A DNA stretch of 7,546 nucleotides. Source: Thermoplasmata archaeon. Lineage in GTDB: Archaea > Thermoplasmatota > Thermoplasmata > Lutacidiplasmatales > UBA184. Positions 1 to 5,548 of this stretch are shown here, piece by piece. Numbering within the stretch: position 1 is the first letter of the stretch; the number at the start of each line of letters is the position of its first letter. The stretch spans positions 8,685 to 16,230 of the forward strand of contig JAKIVW010000025.1 of NCBI GenBank assembly GCA_022750355.1, given 5' to 3'. The notes below the pieces were generated by a model. The model made no database searches. It was given only the letters and a program-made list of their open reading frames with translations, and had not been told where the DNA came from. Made by a program: the position numbers and the translations under genes.

Positions 1-464
1 GGCGCTCCCCGTTCGTACCGTTGGAAGTACTCGTGACCGTTCCGCCGGACCCGCACCTCCAGCCAATCGGAGAGCGCGTTGACGACGTGGACACCGACGC
101 CGTGCAGCCCGCCCGAAACCTTGTACGACTTTCGGTCGAACTTGGAACCGGCGTGGAGCACGGTCATCACGATCTCGAGCGTCGGTCGATGGTACTTCGG
201 GTGCTCCTCGACGGGGATCCCCCGACCGTTGTCGCGGACCGAGCACGTGCCGTCCGCGTGGAGGGTTACGTCGATCTGGGTACACGCTCCCGCGAGCACT
301 TCATCGATCGAGTTATCGACCACCTCGTTGACCAGGTGGAGCAGGCCCCGCGCATCGGTCGAGCCGATGTACATTCCGGGGCGTTTTCGGACGGCCGAAA
401 GGCCTTCTAGAACTTGGATGGAACTCGCGTCGTACGCGAGGGGTTGCATCGTGTCCTGGGCCAT
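1..464 (-). CDS. gyrB: DNA gyrase subunit B, N-terminal part (cut by window edge)
   Basis: This is the GHKL ATPase portion of the type II topoisomerase subunit that, with GyrA, introduces negative supercoils. Only the first 154 residues are present; the gene runs off the left edge. Visible motifs are the Bergerat fold N-box NEVVDNSIDE at residues 46-55 (E47 the likely catalytic base, N51 the Mg/ATP ligand, matching E. coli E42 and N46), RDNGRGIP at 77-84 with the adenine-contacting Asp at 78, and the glycine-rich ATP-lid stretch SGGLHGVG at 117-124. The start ATG is at 464; a second in-frame ATG at 449 is less likely because residues 1-6 fit well. There is no clear Shine-Dalgarno. TopoVI-B and MutL are excluded by the GyrB-specific KRPGMYIG motif at 27-34. 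Gyrase in archaea is regarded as acquired from bacteria and is typical of Thermoplasmatota and other later-branching euryarchaea. Confidence 0.97.
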   Translation of the reverse strand, partial: MAQDTMQPLAYDASSIQVLEGLSAVRKRPGMYIGSTDARGLLHLVNEVVDNSIDEVLAGACTQIDVTLHADGTCSVRDNGRGIPVEEHPKYHRPTLEIVMTVLHAGSKFDRKSYKVSGGLHGVGVHVVNALSDWLEVRVRRNGHEYFQRYERGA

Positions 465-509
465 TGGAAACCGTCAGTGAAAACCGACGTATTGAGACGA
501 GCCCGGCAT

Positions 510-521
510 GCGTTATAACGC
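510..521 (-). promoter_or_regulatory. Probable TATA box of gyrB, within a perfect 12-bp palindrome
   Basis: The sequence gcgttataacgc is a perfect 12-base palindrome centred on TTATAA in an otherwise GC-rich region. Read on the minus strand, its centre is about 52 bases upstream of the gyrB ATG, so a start site about 25 bases downstream would fall near 490 and give a leader of about 26 nt. Bases just upstream of the box on the minus strand (cccaag) could serve as a purine-containing BRE. Because it is symmetric it could also direct plus-strand transcription, which would give grpE a leader of about 155 nt containing the 554-594 hairpin. The position fits archaeal TBP/TFB promoters; the assignment is inference. 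Confidence 0.45.
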
Positions 522-553
522 TTGGGCCGCGCGGGAAAAATGAGTCGTCCGGA

Positions 554-594
554 GCGGTCTTTTTTCGACCCGGAACTCGGTTCCGGAAGACCGC
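554..594. repeat. Nested inverted repeat (two-part hairpin or operator)
   Basis: The outer arms gcggtctt (554-561) and aagaccgc (587-594) are perfect reverse complements of 8 bases. The inner arms ccggaac (570-576) and gttccgg (580-586) are perfect reverse complements of 7 bases around a TCG loop. On the right side inner and outer arms are contiguous; on the left they are separated by 8 bases (562-569). Transcribed, this would be a 15-bp stem with an 8-nt one-sided bulge; as DNA it could be two overlapping operator dyads. It lies between the gyrB and grpE promoters. I do not recognise the motif as any known regulator site. Confidence 0.6.
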
Positions 595-600
595 GGAAGA

Positions 601-628
601 GGCCCCACGTACGTGCGCCGGCCGGGCC
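601..628. repeat. Short GC-rich inverted repeat enclosing a 10-bp palindrome
   Basis: The arms ggccc (601-605) and gggcc (624-628) flank a segment containing the perfect palindrome cacgtacgtg (606-615) and the palindrome gccggc (617-622). Each element is short and GC-rich, so any of them could be chance in DNA of this composition. It is listed because it continues the run of dyads in the divergent promoter region. Confidence 0.25.
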
Positions 629-660
629 GTCCCGGTCTCCCGTTCCCGCTGCGAGAAGCC

Positions 661-668
661 CTAATAGC
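661..668 (+). promoter_or_regulatory. Possible weak TATA element of grpE
   Basis: The short AT-rich tract ctaatagc is centred about 32 bases upstream of the grpE ATG, so a start site about 25 bases downstream would give a leader of only a few nucleotides. It matches the archaeal TATA consensus poorly, and 510-521 is an alternative promoter. Weak evidence. Confidence 0.25.
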
Positions 669-695
669 GCAGGTCCCCTGCTCGCGGCGGTGTTC

Positions 696-1250
696 ATGCC
701 CGATGAGGTGAACGAGACTCCACCGTCGGAGCCGCGGCCCCCGCCCCCGGACGACGCTCCGCCTGCCTCCCCCGACGTGGCTGAGGATTGGGCCAGTCGA
801 TACCGGTATCTCCTCGCCGACTTCGAGAATTTCCGACGTCGCACCGAGAAGAGCCGGGAGGCGGTCACCCGTCAAGCCCGCGCCGGCGTCATCCGGGAAC
901 TTCTCCCGATCTTCGAAGCCTCCCGGTCGGCTCGAGCGGCCGTTGCCCCGCTTCCAGCGACCGACCCCGTCCGCCACGGCATCGAGCTGCTCGACCGAGA
1001 GTGGTCCACGTTCCTGAAGCACGAGGGGGTCGAGCCGATCGCCGTGGTTGGGCAACCGTTCCGTCCCGACGAGGAAGAGGCGGTGGGCGAGGCGCCGATG
1101 ACCCCGGAGGTCTCGGAGGGTGCCGTCACCGAGATCGTCCAGCAAGGGTACCGATTCTACGGCGGGGTCCTCCGTCCGGCCAAAGTCGTCGTCGCGCGGG
1201 CGCCCCCCGATGCCGGAACCGAAGTCATGCGGACCGAGGAGGCTCCATGA
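696..1250 (+). CDS. grpE: GrpE, nucleotide-exchange factor of Hsp70 (DnaK)
   Basis: GrpE releases ADP from DnaK so that substrate can be discharged; it acts as a cytosolic dimer. The protein is 184 residues, normal for the family. Residues 1-30 are Pro/Asp/Glu-rich and probably disordered. About 31-80 form the long helix, with the recognisable FENFRRRTEK at 43-52. The C-terminal beta domain (about 110-168) carries the family signature: PFRP at 121-124, EAV at 128-130, and GYRFYGGVLRPAKVVVA at 151-167. Two signature positions deviate: HEAV is EEAV, and the Arg that usually precedes VLRPA is Gly157. The ATG at 696 was chosen because conserved sequence follows soon after and the upstream frame is non-coding in character; there is no strong Shine-Dalgarno. 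It overlaps the next gene by 4 bases (ATGA). Unusually, dnaK and dnaJ are not its downstream neighbours. Confidence 0.93.
   Translation: MPDEVNETPPSEPRPPPPDDAPPASPDVAEDWASRYRYLLADFENFRRRTEKSREAVTRQARAGVIRELLPIFEASRSARAAVAPLPATDPVRHGIELLDREWSTFLKHEGVEPIAVVGQPFRPDEEEAVGEAPMTPEVSEGAVTEIVQQGYRFYGGVLRPAKVVVARAPPDAGTEVMRTEEAP
1236..1242 (+). promoter_or_regulatory. Ribosome binding site of HMG-CoA reductase
   Basis: GAGGAGG lies 4 bases before the ATG at 1247, inside the last codons of grpE. It is the clearest Shine-Dalgarno in the window and fixes the start of the downstream gene at 1247, ruling out the longer in-frame extension into grpE. Confidence 0.8.
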
Positions 1251-2548
1251 CCGATTCTTCGGAGATCTCCGGGTTCTATCGCAAGTCGATCTCCGAACGT
1301 CGGGCGGTGGCCCAGCAGTGGGCCGGTCTCACGGACGAGGAGGCCCGCGCCTGGGAGTTCCCGCCGGGGATCGAGCCGACCGTGTTCGACCGAATGATCG
1401 AGAACGTGATCGGTGTAATGCCGCTCCCCCTCGGGGTCGCCACCAATTTCCGCATTAACGAGAAGGATTACCTCGTCCCGATGGCGATCGAGGAGCCCAG
1501 CGTGGTCGCCGCCGCCTCGAACGCGGCGAAGGTCGCGCGCGCCGCGGGTGGGTTTTTCGCGCAGAGCACCGACCCCGTCATGATCGGCCAGGTCCAGATC
1601 ATGGACGTCCACGACCCGGCCGCCGCCCGGTTGCGGATCCTCCACCAACGGGACGCCCTGCTGAGCGCGGCCAACGCGAAGGACCCCGTGCTCGTCAAGT
1701 TTGGAGGGGGAGCGAAAGAGATCGAGGTCCGGATCCTCCCCTCGCCCCGCGGAACGATGGTCGTGGTCCATCTCCTCGTCGACGCCCGAGATGCGGGTGG
1801 GATGAATGCGGTCAACACGATGTGCGAGGCGCTCGCCCCTGAACTTGCGCGCCTCGCGGGCGGGCGTTCCGTGCTCCGGATCATTTCCAATCTCGCGGTG
1901 CACCGGCTCGCCCGGGCGCGTGCCACGTTCCGGGCCGATCAGCTCGCGACGGAGACGATGACCGGCGCGGCGGTGGTCGAAGGGATGCTCGACGCGTATG
2001 CGTTCGCCGTGGCCGACCCGTTCCGTTGCGCGACGCACAACAAGGGGATCATGAACGGGATCTCGAGCGTCGTGATCGCGACGGGAAACGACTACCGCGC
2101 GATCGAGAGCGGAGCCCACACGTTCGCGGCGTGGCAGGCGGCCCCCGCCGGAGCGGTCGTCCGACCGCTGACCACGTACGAAAAGGACCGAGAAGGAAAC
2201 CTGGTGGGGACGATCGAGTTTCCCGCGCCGGTCGGATTGATCGGGGGGGCGACCGCGGTCCACCCGACCGCCAAGGCGAACGTCAAGCTCCTGCGGCTCA
2301 AGTCGGCCCGCGAGCTCGGCGAGGTGCTCGCCGCGGTGGGCCTCGCCCAGAACTTCTCCGCCCTTCGGGCCCTGGCCACCGAGGGGATCCAGCGGGGTCA
2401 CATGGAACTCCACGCCCGGAATCTCGCCGTGAGTGCGGGGGCTCGCCCCGACGAGGTCGAGCGAGTGGTCGCCCGCCTCATCGCCGATCGGGCGATCCGG
2501 TTCGACCGGGCCAAAGCGATCGTCGAGGAACTTCGGGCCACCGGATGA
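1247..2548 (+). CDS. hmgA: Hydroxymethylglutaryl-CoA reductase, class II (bacterial type)
   Basis: It catalyses reduction of HMG-CoA to mevalonate in the isoprenoid pathway that supplies archaeal ether lipids; in degradative bacteria the class II enzyme runs in reverse. The protein is 433 residues, cytosolic and without membrane segments. It aligns nearly gap-free with the Pseudomonas mevalonii enzyme as I recall it: ENVIGVMPLPLGVATNF (52-68), EEPSVVAAAS (82-91), THNKGIMNG (263-271), TGND (279-282), GLIGGAT (330-336) and ATEGIQRGHMELHARN (377-392). The catalytic set is present: E83, K266, D282 and H385. D146 (in NAKDP, before GGG 153-155) corresponds to the Asp that favours NADH over NADPH in P. 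mevalonii. Class II enzymes are known in Thermoplasma and Archaeoglobus and are explained by transfer from bacteria. It overlaps grpE and pdxT by 4 bases each, suggesting translational coupling. Confidence 0.97.
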   Translation: MTDSSEISGFYRKSISERRAVAQQWAGLTDEEARAWEFPPGIEPTVFDRMIENVIGVMPLPLGVATNFRINEKDYLVPMAIEEPSVVAAASNAAKVARAAGGFFAQSTDPVMIGQVQIMDVHDPAAARLRILHQRDALLSAANAKDPVLVKFGGGAKEIEVRILPSPRGTMVVVHLLVDARDAGGMNAVNTMCEALAPELARLAGGRSVLRIISNLAVHRLARARATFRADQLATETMTGAAVVEGMLDAYAFAVADPFRCATHNKGIMNGISSVVIATGNDYRAIESGAHTFAAWQAAPAGAVVRPLTTYEKDREGNLVGTIEFPAPVGLIGGATAVHPTAKANVKLLRLKSARELGEVLAAVGLAQNFSALRALATEGIQRGHMELHARNLAVSAGARPDEVERVVARLIADRAIRFDRAKAIVEELRATG

Positions 2549-3138
2549 AAGTCGGCGTCCTCGCATTGCAAGGGGACGTTCCGGAGCATCTCCGGGCGTT
2601 GAAGGGCGTCCTGCCCGAGAAGTCGCTCGTTCCGGTCCGTCACCCCGACGATGTCTCGGACCTGGACGCGCTGTTCCTGCCCGGAGGGGAGTCGACCACG
2701 ATCGCCCGACTCCTCGCCGAATCGGGGCTATGGACCGCGCTCGCGCACCGGATCGCGGACGGGTTTCCCGTCTTGGGAACGTGCGCCGGCCTGATCCTGC
2801 TCGCGCGGGACCTGGCACCGAGTGGGGCCGGACGGGACCCCCCGACGTTCGGCGTACTGGACGTTCGGGTCCGACGGAACGACTACGGGACGCAGCGTGA
2901 ATCGTTCGAAGGACCGGTCCGCGTCCAGGGCCTCGGCGGTCGCCCCTTCCCCGGTGTCTTCATCCGGGCTCCCCGGATCCTGGCCGTCGGCGCCGACGCT
3001 CAGCCGATCGCGTGGCGCGACGAAGAAGTGGTCGGGGTCCGTTCGGGCGCCGTCTGGGGCTTAGCGTTCCACCCGGAGCTTTCCGGCGATACCCGGGTAC
3101 ATCGCGCCTTCCTCCGCGCGACCGTCCGTCGCCATTAG
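2545..3138 (+). CDS. pdxT: Pyridoxal 5'-phosphate synthase glutaminase subunit PdxT
   Basis: This class I glutamine amidotransferase hydrolyses glutamine and channels ammonia to PdxS, which makes pyridoxal 5'-phosphate from ribose 5-phosphate and glyceraldehyde 3-phosphate. The protein is 197 residues, the usual size. Motifs in order: VLALQGDVPEH (5-15), PGGES oxyanion motif (46-50), GTCAGLILL with nucleophile C80 (78-86), RNDYG (111-115), FIRAP (139-143) and HPE with triad residues H176 and E178 (176-178). The start ATG overlaps the stop of HMG-CoA reductase (ATGA). There is no obvious Shine-Dalgarno, so initiation may depend on coupling. PdxS, its obligate partner, is not in this window. 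The last 4 bases overlap the convergent gene on the other strand. Confidence 0.96.
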   Translation: MKVGVLALQGDVPEHLRALKGVLPEKSLVPVRHPDDVSDLDALFLPGGESTTIARLLAESGLWTALAHRIADGFPVLGTCAGLILLARDLAPSGAGRDPPTFGVLDVRVRRNDYGTQRESFEGPVRVQGLGGRPFPGVFIRAPRILAVGADAQPIAWRDEEVVGVRSGAVWGLAFHPELSGDTRVHRAFLRATVRRH

Positions 3139-3542
3139 GGCCAGAATGCGACGAGGACGAGGCCCACCAAGAGGAGACCCCCGACCAAGGCCACGGCCCA
3201 CTTGGTCCTCGAGGACACGCTCTTCCAGCTTCCAAAAAAGATCGGGACAGGTCCGATGAGTACCAGACCCCCGACCTCGCCGGTGGGAGTTTCCCCTCGG
3301 AGGGGGGCGGCTCCGATGGGAGGAGCATCCGACATTTCGTGGAACGAGAAGAACGCGAAAGGGAGTGTCAGGAATCCCACGAGGAGCAGGACCACTCCGA
3401 GAAGGAACTCCGTCGAATTTCCGGAGACCACGGGGAAGATCGCGAGCAGTGCGACGGACGCACTCCCGCGCACGACCGCGTCCGCGATGAGGGCGATGCC
3501 GATCCCTAGGATGAGGGCCGGGACCCACCACCGTTCCCGCAT
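3135..3542 (-). CDS. DUF131-like (TIGR00304-type) archaeal membrane protein
   Basis: A 135-residue integral membrane protein of unknown function. Hydrophobic segments are seen at about 5-24, 28-66 (long enough for one or two crossings, broken by a polar SGNST at 40-44) and 115-133. A polar loop at 67-90 is followed by the conserved GGLVLIGPVPIFFGS at 91-105, which I recognise as the hallmark of the archaeal DUF131 family. Typical members are shorter, often only the GG...FGS element plus the last membrane helix, so this one has an N-terminal membrane extension. The ATG at 3542 is preceded by an out-of-frame ATG at 3547. It is last in the minus-strand block, 42 bases after dph2, and its stop overlaps the convergent pdxT stop. 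I do not know its role. Confidence 0.75.
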   Translation of the reverse strand: MRERWWVPALILGIGIALIADAVVRGSASVALLAIFPVVSGNSTEFLLGVVLLLVGFLTLPFAFFSFHEMSDAPPIGAAPLRGETPTGEVGGLVLIGPVPIFFGSWKSVSSRTKWAVALVGGLLLVGLVLVAFWP

Positions 3543-3584
3543 CGCATGCGCGAGGGGGCTCCCGGGACAAGAGCGTGCCGACGG

Positions 3585-4610
3585 TCAGTGGTACGTGTCG
3601 AAGCGGTACGGCTCGAGCGGCAATTCTCCGAGCGCCATCAGGAACTCCGGTGGGGTGAGCATCGGCTTCGCGTAGTTTGCGGCGTCGTCGAGCGCGATCC
3701 GGGGGCACGCCGTGTTGACGTACGCATCGAGGGCACGCCCTTCGAGATCCCGGGGATCGAGCCGATCGAACAGGAGGATCTCCGCCTCGCGCCCATGGGA
3801 ACGCGCGCGTTCTTGGAGCGCCAGCGCCGTCGGGGAGCGGTTCTGTCCCCCGAACGTGGAGACCAGGATGCCCCACCGCCGCGCCTCCCGCGCCACGGCG
3901 ACGGCCAGTTGCCGGCGCCGGATCAACCCGCCCCGGTCGATCGGGGTCTCGAGCAGCGACTGCAGCGGGTCGATCGACCAGACCGGGCGGTCGACGGCGA
4001 ACGCGAGTCCCACCGGGTGGAAACGTCCGGTCCCCAGGAAGAGAAAGGCGTCGACGTCGGCCTCGACCGCCTCCGCGCCCGTGTAATTGCATCCGAGGGC
4101 TTGCGCGGCGTACGCCAGCCGCCGATCTCCCCGACCGATGCGGACGTCGTAACCGCGGCGTGTGAGGGCGTCCGCGAGCACGGGGACGAGATCGAGATGT
4201 TGAACCGAGGAGACGAGACCCAGGCGACGGGGGATCTGGGCGGCCGCCACCATCTCGGCGAGCTGGACGGGGTCGCCTCCGGACTCCCGCATCTCGACAA
4301 AGTACGTCGGGCGGGGCAGTGGGACGTTCGGGATCGGGGCGTGACCCAGCACGACCGCGATGTCGGCTCGCGGCGCTTCGTCGCGCGACGGAAAATCGCA
4401 CGCCCCAAAACAGGCCCGCGTCGCGAGCACGACCGGAGTTCCCGTTTCGGTCCGAATCCGGTCGACGAGCTCGGTCGCGTTCCGGATGAGGCCGGCCGGT
4501 ACTTGCAGCACGATCCGACCGGCGTGGGCCGCCCGCAACGCTTCGAAAAGCTCCTCACCGATCTTGGGGAAGACCCACGCGTCGGGGGTCGGGTGCGTCG
4601 CGTCCGCCAT
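3585..4610 (-). CDS. dph2: Diphthamide synthase Dph2 (3-amino-3-carboxypropyl transfer to EF-2 His)
   Basis: Archaeal Dph2 is a homodimeric 4Fe-4S enzyme that cleaves S-adenosylmethionine in a non-canonical radical reaction and transfers the 3-amino-3-carboxypropyl group to a histidine of elongation factor 2, the first step of diphthamide formation. The protein is 341 residues, normal size. Three cysteines with the family's spacing are visible: C71 in FGACDFP (68-74), C174 in ALGCNYTGAE (171-180) and C302 in NTACPRIALDD (299-309), close to the spacing I recall for Pyrococcus horikoshii C59/C163/C287. An extra cysteine, C67, precedes the first. FLGTGRFHPVG (191-201) and STFGGQ (251-256) are also typical of the family. 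The ATG at 4610 is 26 bases after the NUDIX stop; no Shine-Dalgarno is evident. Dph5 and Dph6 for the later steps are not in the window. Confidence 0.95.
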   Translation of the reverse strand: MADATHPTPDAWVFPKIGEELFEALRAAHAGRIVLQVPAGLIRNATELVDRIRTETGTPVVLATRACFGACDFPSRDEAPRADIAVVLGHAPIPNVPLPRPTYFVEMRESGGDPVQLAEMVAAAQIPRRLGLVSSVQHLDLVPVLADALTRRGYDVRIGRGDRRLAYAAQALGCNYTGAEAVEADVDAFLFLGTGRFHPVGLAFAVDRPVWSIDPLQSLLETPIDRGGLIRRRQLAVAVAREARRWGILVSTFGGQNRSPTALALQERARSHGREAEILLFDRLDPRDLEGRALDAYVNTACPRIALDDAANYAKPMLTPPEFLMALGELPLEPYRFDTYH

Positions 4611-4636
4611 GCGAAGGAGCGAGTCCGGACGGGCGG

Positions 4637-5110
4637 CTAAGCGTTACGGGCTCGCGGTCCGAGACGGTCGAGGAGCCGGCGCACAGCCTCCCGGTTATCC
4701 TCATAGTGGAGGCGCCGGAGGGCCTCGTCCGGACGGACCCACTCCCACGCGTCGTGTTCGGCGCTGAGGCGCGGTTCGAAATTCGGGACGACCTCCACCG
4801 CGAACGCATGGAGCCTCCAGACCTCCCCGTTGGGCGCCCGGAACGGCACTTCCCAGTCGAGTGAAAATACGTCTCGGGGCGCGCGAAGGCCCGTCTCCTC
4901 CTCGAGCTCGCGTCCCAGGGCCGCGAGAAGGGTCGGATCCCCCGGGTCGACTTTGCCGCTGACCGGTACCCAGATCGAGCCGCGGTTGGCGGGCCGGCGA
5001 AAGACGAGCACGCGTACGGGCGGAGCCGAGTAGAGGTAACCCTCGACGCACTCCCGGGCGATCGGTTCGTCCGGACGCGGGGGTTCCGGTACGGGCGGTC
5101 CGGCCGCCAT
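4637..5110 (-). CDS. NUDIX hydrolase
   Basis: A 157-residue single-domain protein expected to hydrolyse a nucleoside diphosphate linked to another moiety, using Mg. The NUDIX box is clear: G52, then REL-E-EETGL at 67-75 with metal-binding E71 and E72. It departs from the GX5EX7REUXEEXGU consensus in two ways: the first Glu is Asp (D58), and there are 8 rather than 7 residues before the Arg because of G66. The nucleotide sequence supports this reading. Flanks VFRRPANRGSIWVPVSGKV (36-54) and the C-terminal HDAWEWVRPDEAL (119-131) are typical NUDIX strand and helix elements. Substrate cannot be read from the sequence; dNTP, mRNA cap-like or ADP-ribose substrates are all possible. The first 18 residues are Pro-rich. 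It starts 15 bases after the NAC stop, in the same transcriptional direction. Confidence 0.9.
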   Translation of the reverse strand: MAAGPPVPEPPRPDEPIARECVEGYLYSAPPVRVLVFRRPANRGSIWVPVSGKVDPGDPTLLAALGRELEEETGLRAPRDVFSLDWEVPFRAPNGEVWRLHAFAVEVVPNFEPRLSAEHDAWEWVRPDEALRRLHYEDNREAVRRLLDRLGPRARNA

Positions 5111-5125
5111 CGAGTCTCGGGCGGA

Positions 5126-5536
5126 TTACCGGCGACGCGTCATGAGCTTCATGATCGCCTCGGCGGGGGCACCGTCGGATTGAAGGAGGGCCTCGATCGC
5201 CTCCGTGCGGGAGACTTGGGCCTGGTCCATCACGAGCTGGATATCCTCGTCCGGGGGACCGGCCGGCGGGACGGGTGCGGAGGTCGACGGGCCTGCGGGG
5301 TGGGCCGTCGTCGGGCTTCCCGTACCTCGGGGGCGAATCTCCGGGGTGCCGACGACCTGGTAGGTACGGACTCCCTGCACGGTCATGGCGGTGACCTCGG
5401 GCGCGATGAAGACATGGTCCTTGGTCTTCGTGCGGACGATGACCTCCTCGACCCCCGGGATCTCCTCGGTCGTCATGCCGAGGCGACGCATCATCATCTG
5501 CATCTGGCGCTGATTGTGGGGGCCCCCCGGAATCAT
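5126..5536 (-). CDS. nac: Archaeal nascent polypeptide-associated complex protein (NAC)
   Basis: The archaeal homologue of eukaryotic alpha-NAC is a homodimer that binds ribosomes and emerging chains near the exit tunnel. The protein is 136 residues. The N-terminus (1-20) is Met/Arg-rich (QMQMMMRRLG at 11-20), as in other archaeal NACs, and is likely the ribosome-contacting segment. The NAC domain follows at about 21-66, including EVIVRTKTKDHVFIAPEV at 31-48. A Pro/Ser/Thr/Gly-rich linker (67-95) leads to a UBA domain at about 96-134. The linker is longer than I would expect and probably flexible. The ATG at 5536 has GGAG about 7 bases upstream in the 12-base gap after the CBS-HPF gene, supporting this start and co-transcription. 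Confidence 0.94.
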   Translation of the reverse strand: MIPGGPHNQRQMQMMMRRLGMTTEEIPGVEEVIVRTKTKDHVFIAPEVTAMTVQGVRTYQVVGTPEIRPRGTGSPTTAHPAGPSTSAPVPPAGPPDEDIQLVMDQAQVSRTEAIEALLQSDGAPAEAIMKLMTRRR

Positions 5537-5548
5537 GGGCGCTCCGGC

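Larger units (their letters stand above)
465..695. promoter_or_regulatory. Divergent intergenic region between gyrB and grpE
   Basis: This 231-base stretch separates two divergently transcribed genes and must carry both promoters. I see no convincing gene in it. It contains the AT-richest short tracts near here (TATA-like palindrome 510-521, A5 at 536-540, T6 at 560-565) and a run of inverted repeats (510-521, 554-594, 601-628) listed separately. An in-frame upward extension of grpE to an ATG at 522 is open, but it would read through these elements and has no GrpE-like sequence. Confidence 0.8.

Noticed and set aside
560..565. T6 run next to the 554-594 inverted repeat as a terminator
   Set aside because: On the plus strand the T-run lies within the left part of the structure, not after it, and no gene ends upstream on that strand; a terminator reading is not supported.
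522..695. Upstream in-frame extension of grpE to an ATG at 522
   Set aside because: It would translate through the promoter region and inverted repeats, and the family domain begins well after the ATG at 696.
788..1246. Upstream in-frame extension of HMG-CoA reductase to an ATG at 788
   Set aside because: It would overlap most of grpE in another frame, adds Arg/Pro-rich sequence with no homology, and a strong GAGGAGG site fixes the start at 1247.
1157..2818. 553-codon open frame on the minus strand across HMG-CoA reductase and pdxT
   Set aside because: It is antisense to two genes with intact catalytic motifs, is very rich in Arg, Gly and Pro, and shows no domain. Long antisense frames are expected in GC-rich DNA.
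3234..3239. A6 run (T6 on the minus strand) as a terminator of the minus-strand block
   Set aside because: It encodes the conserved Ile-Phe-Phe-Gly-Ser of the DUF131 element, about 100 bases before the stop, so its composition is explained by coding.
3061..4401. 446-codon open frame on the minus strand in a different frame from dph2
   Set aside because: It overlaps dph2 and the DUF131 gene in an alternative frame and has Arg/Pro-rich low-complexity sequence without motifs.
3546..4640. 364-codon open frame on the plus strand opposite dph2
   Set aside because: Antisense shadow of a well-supported gene; composition is Arg/Gly/Asp-rich and nothing is recognisable.
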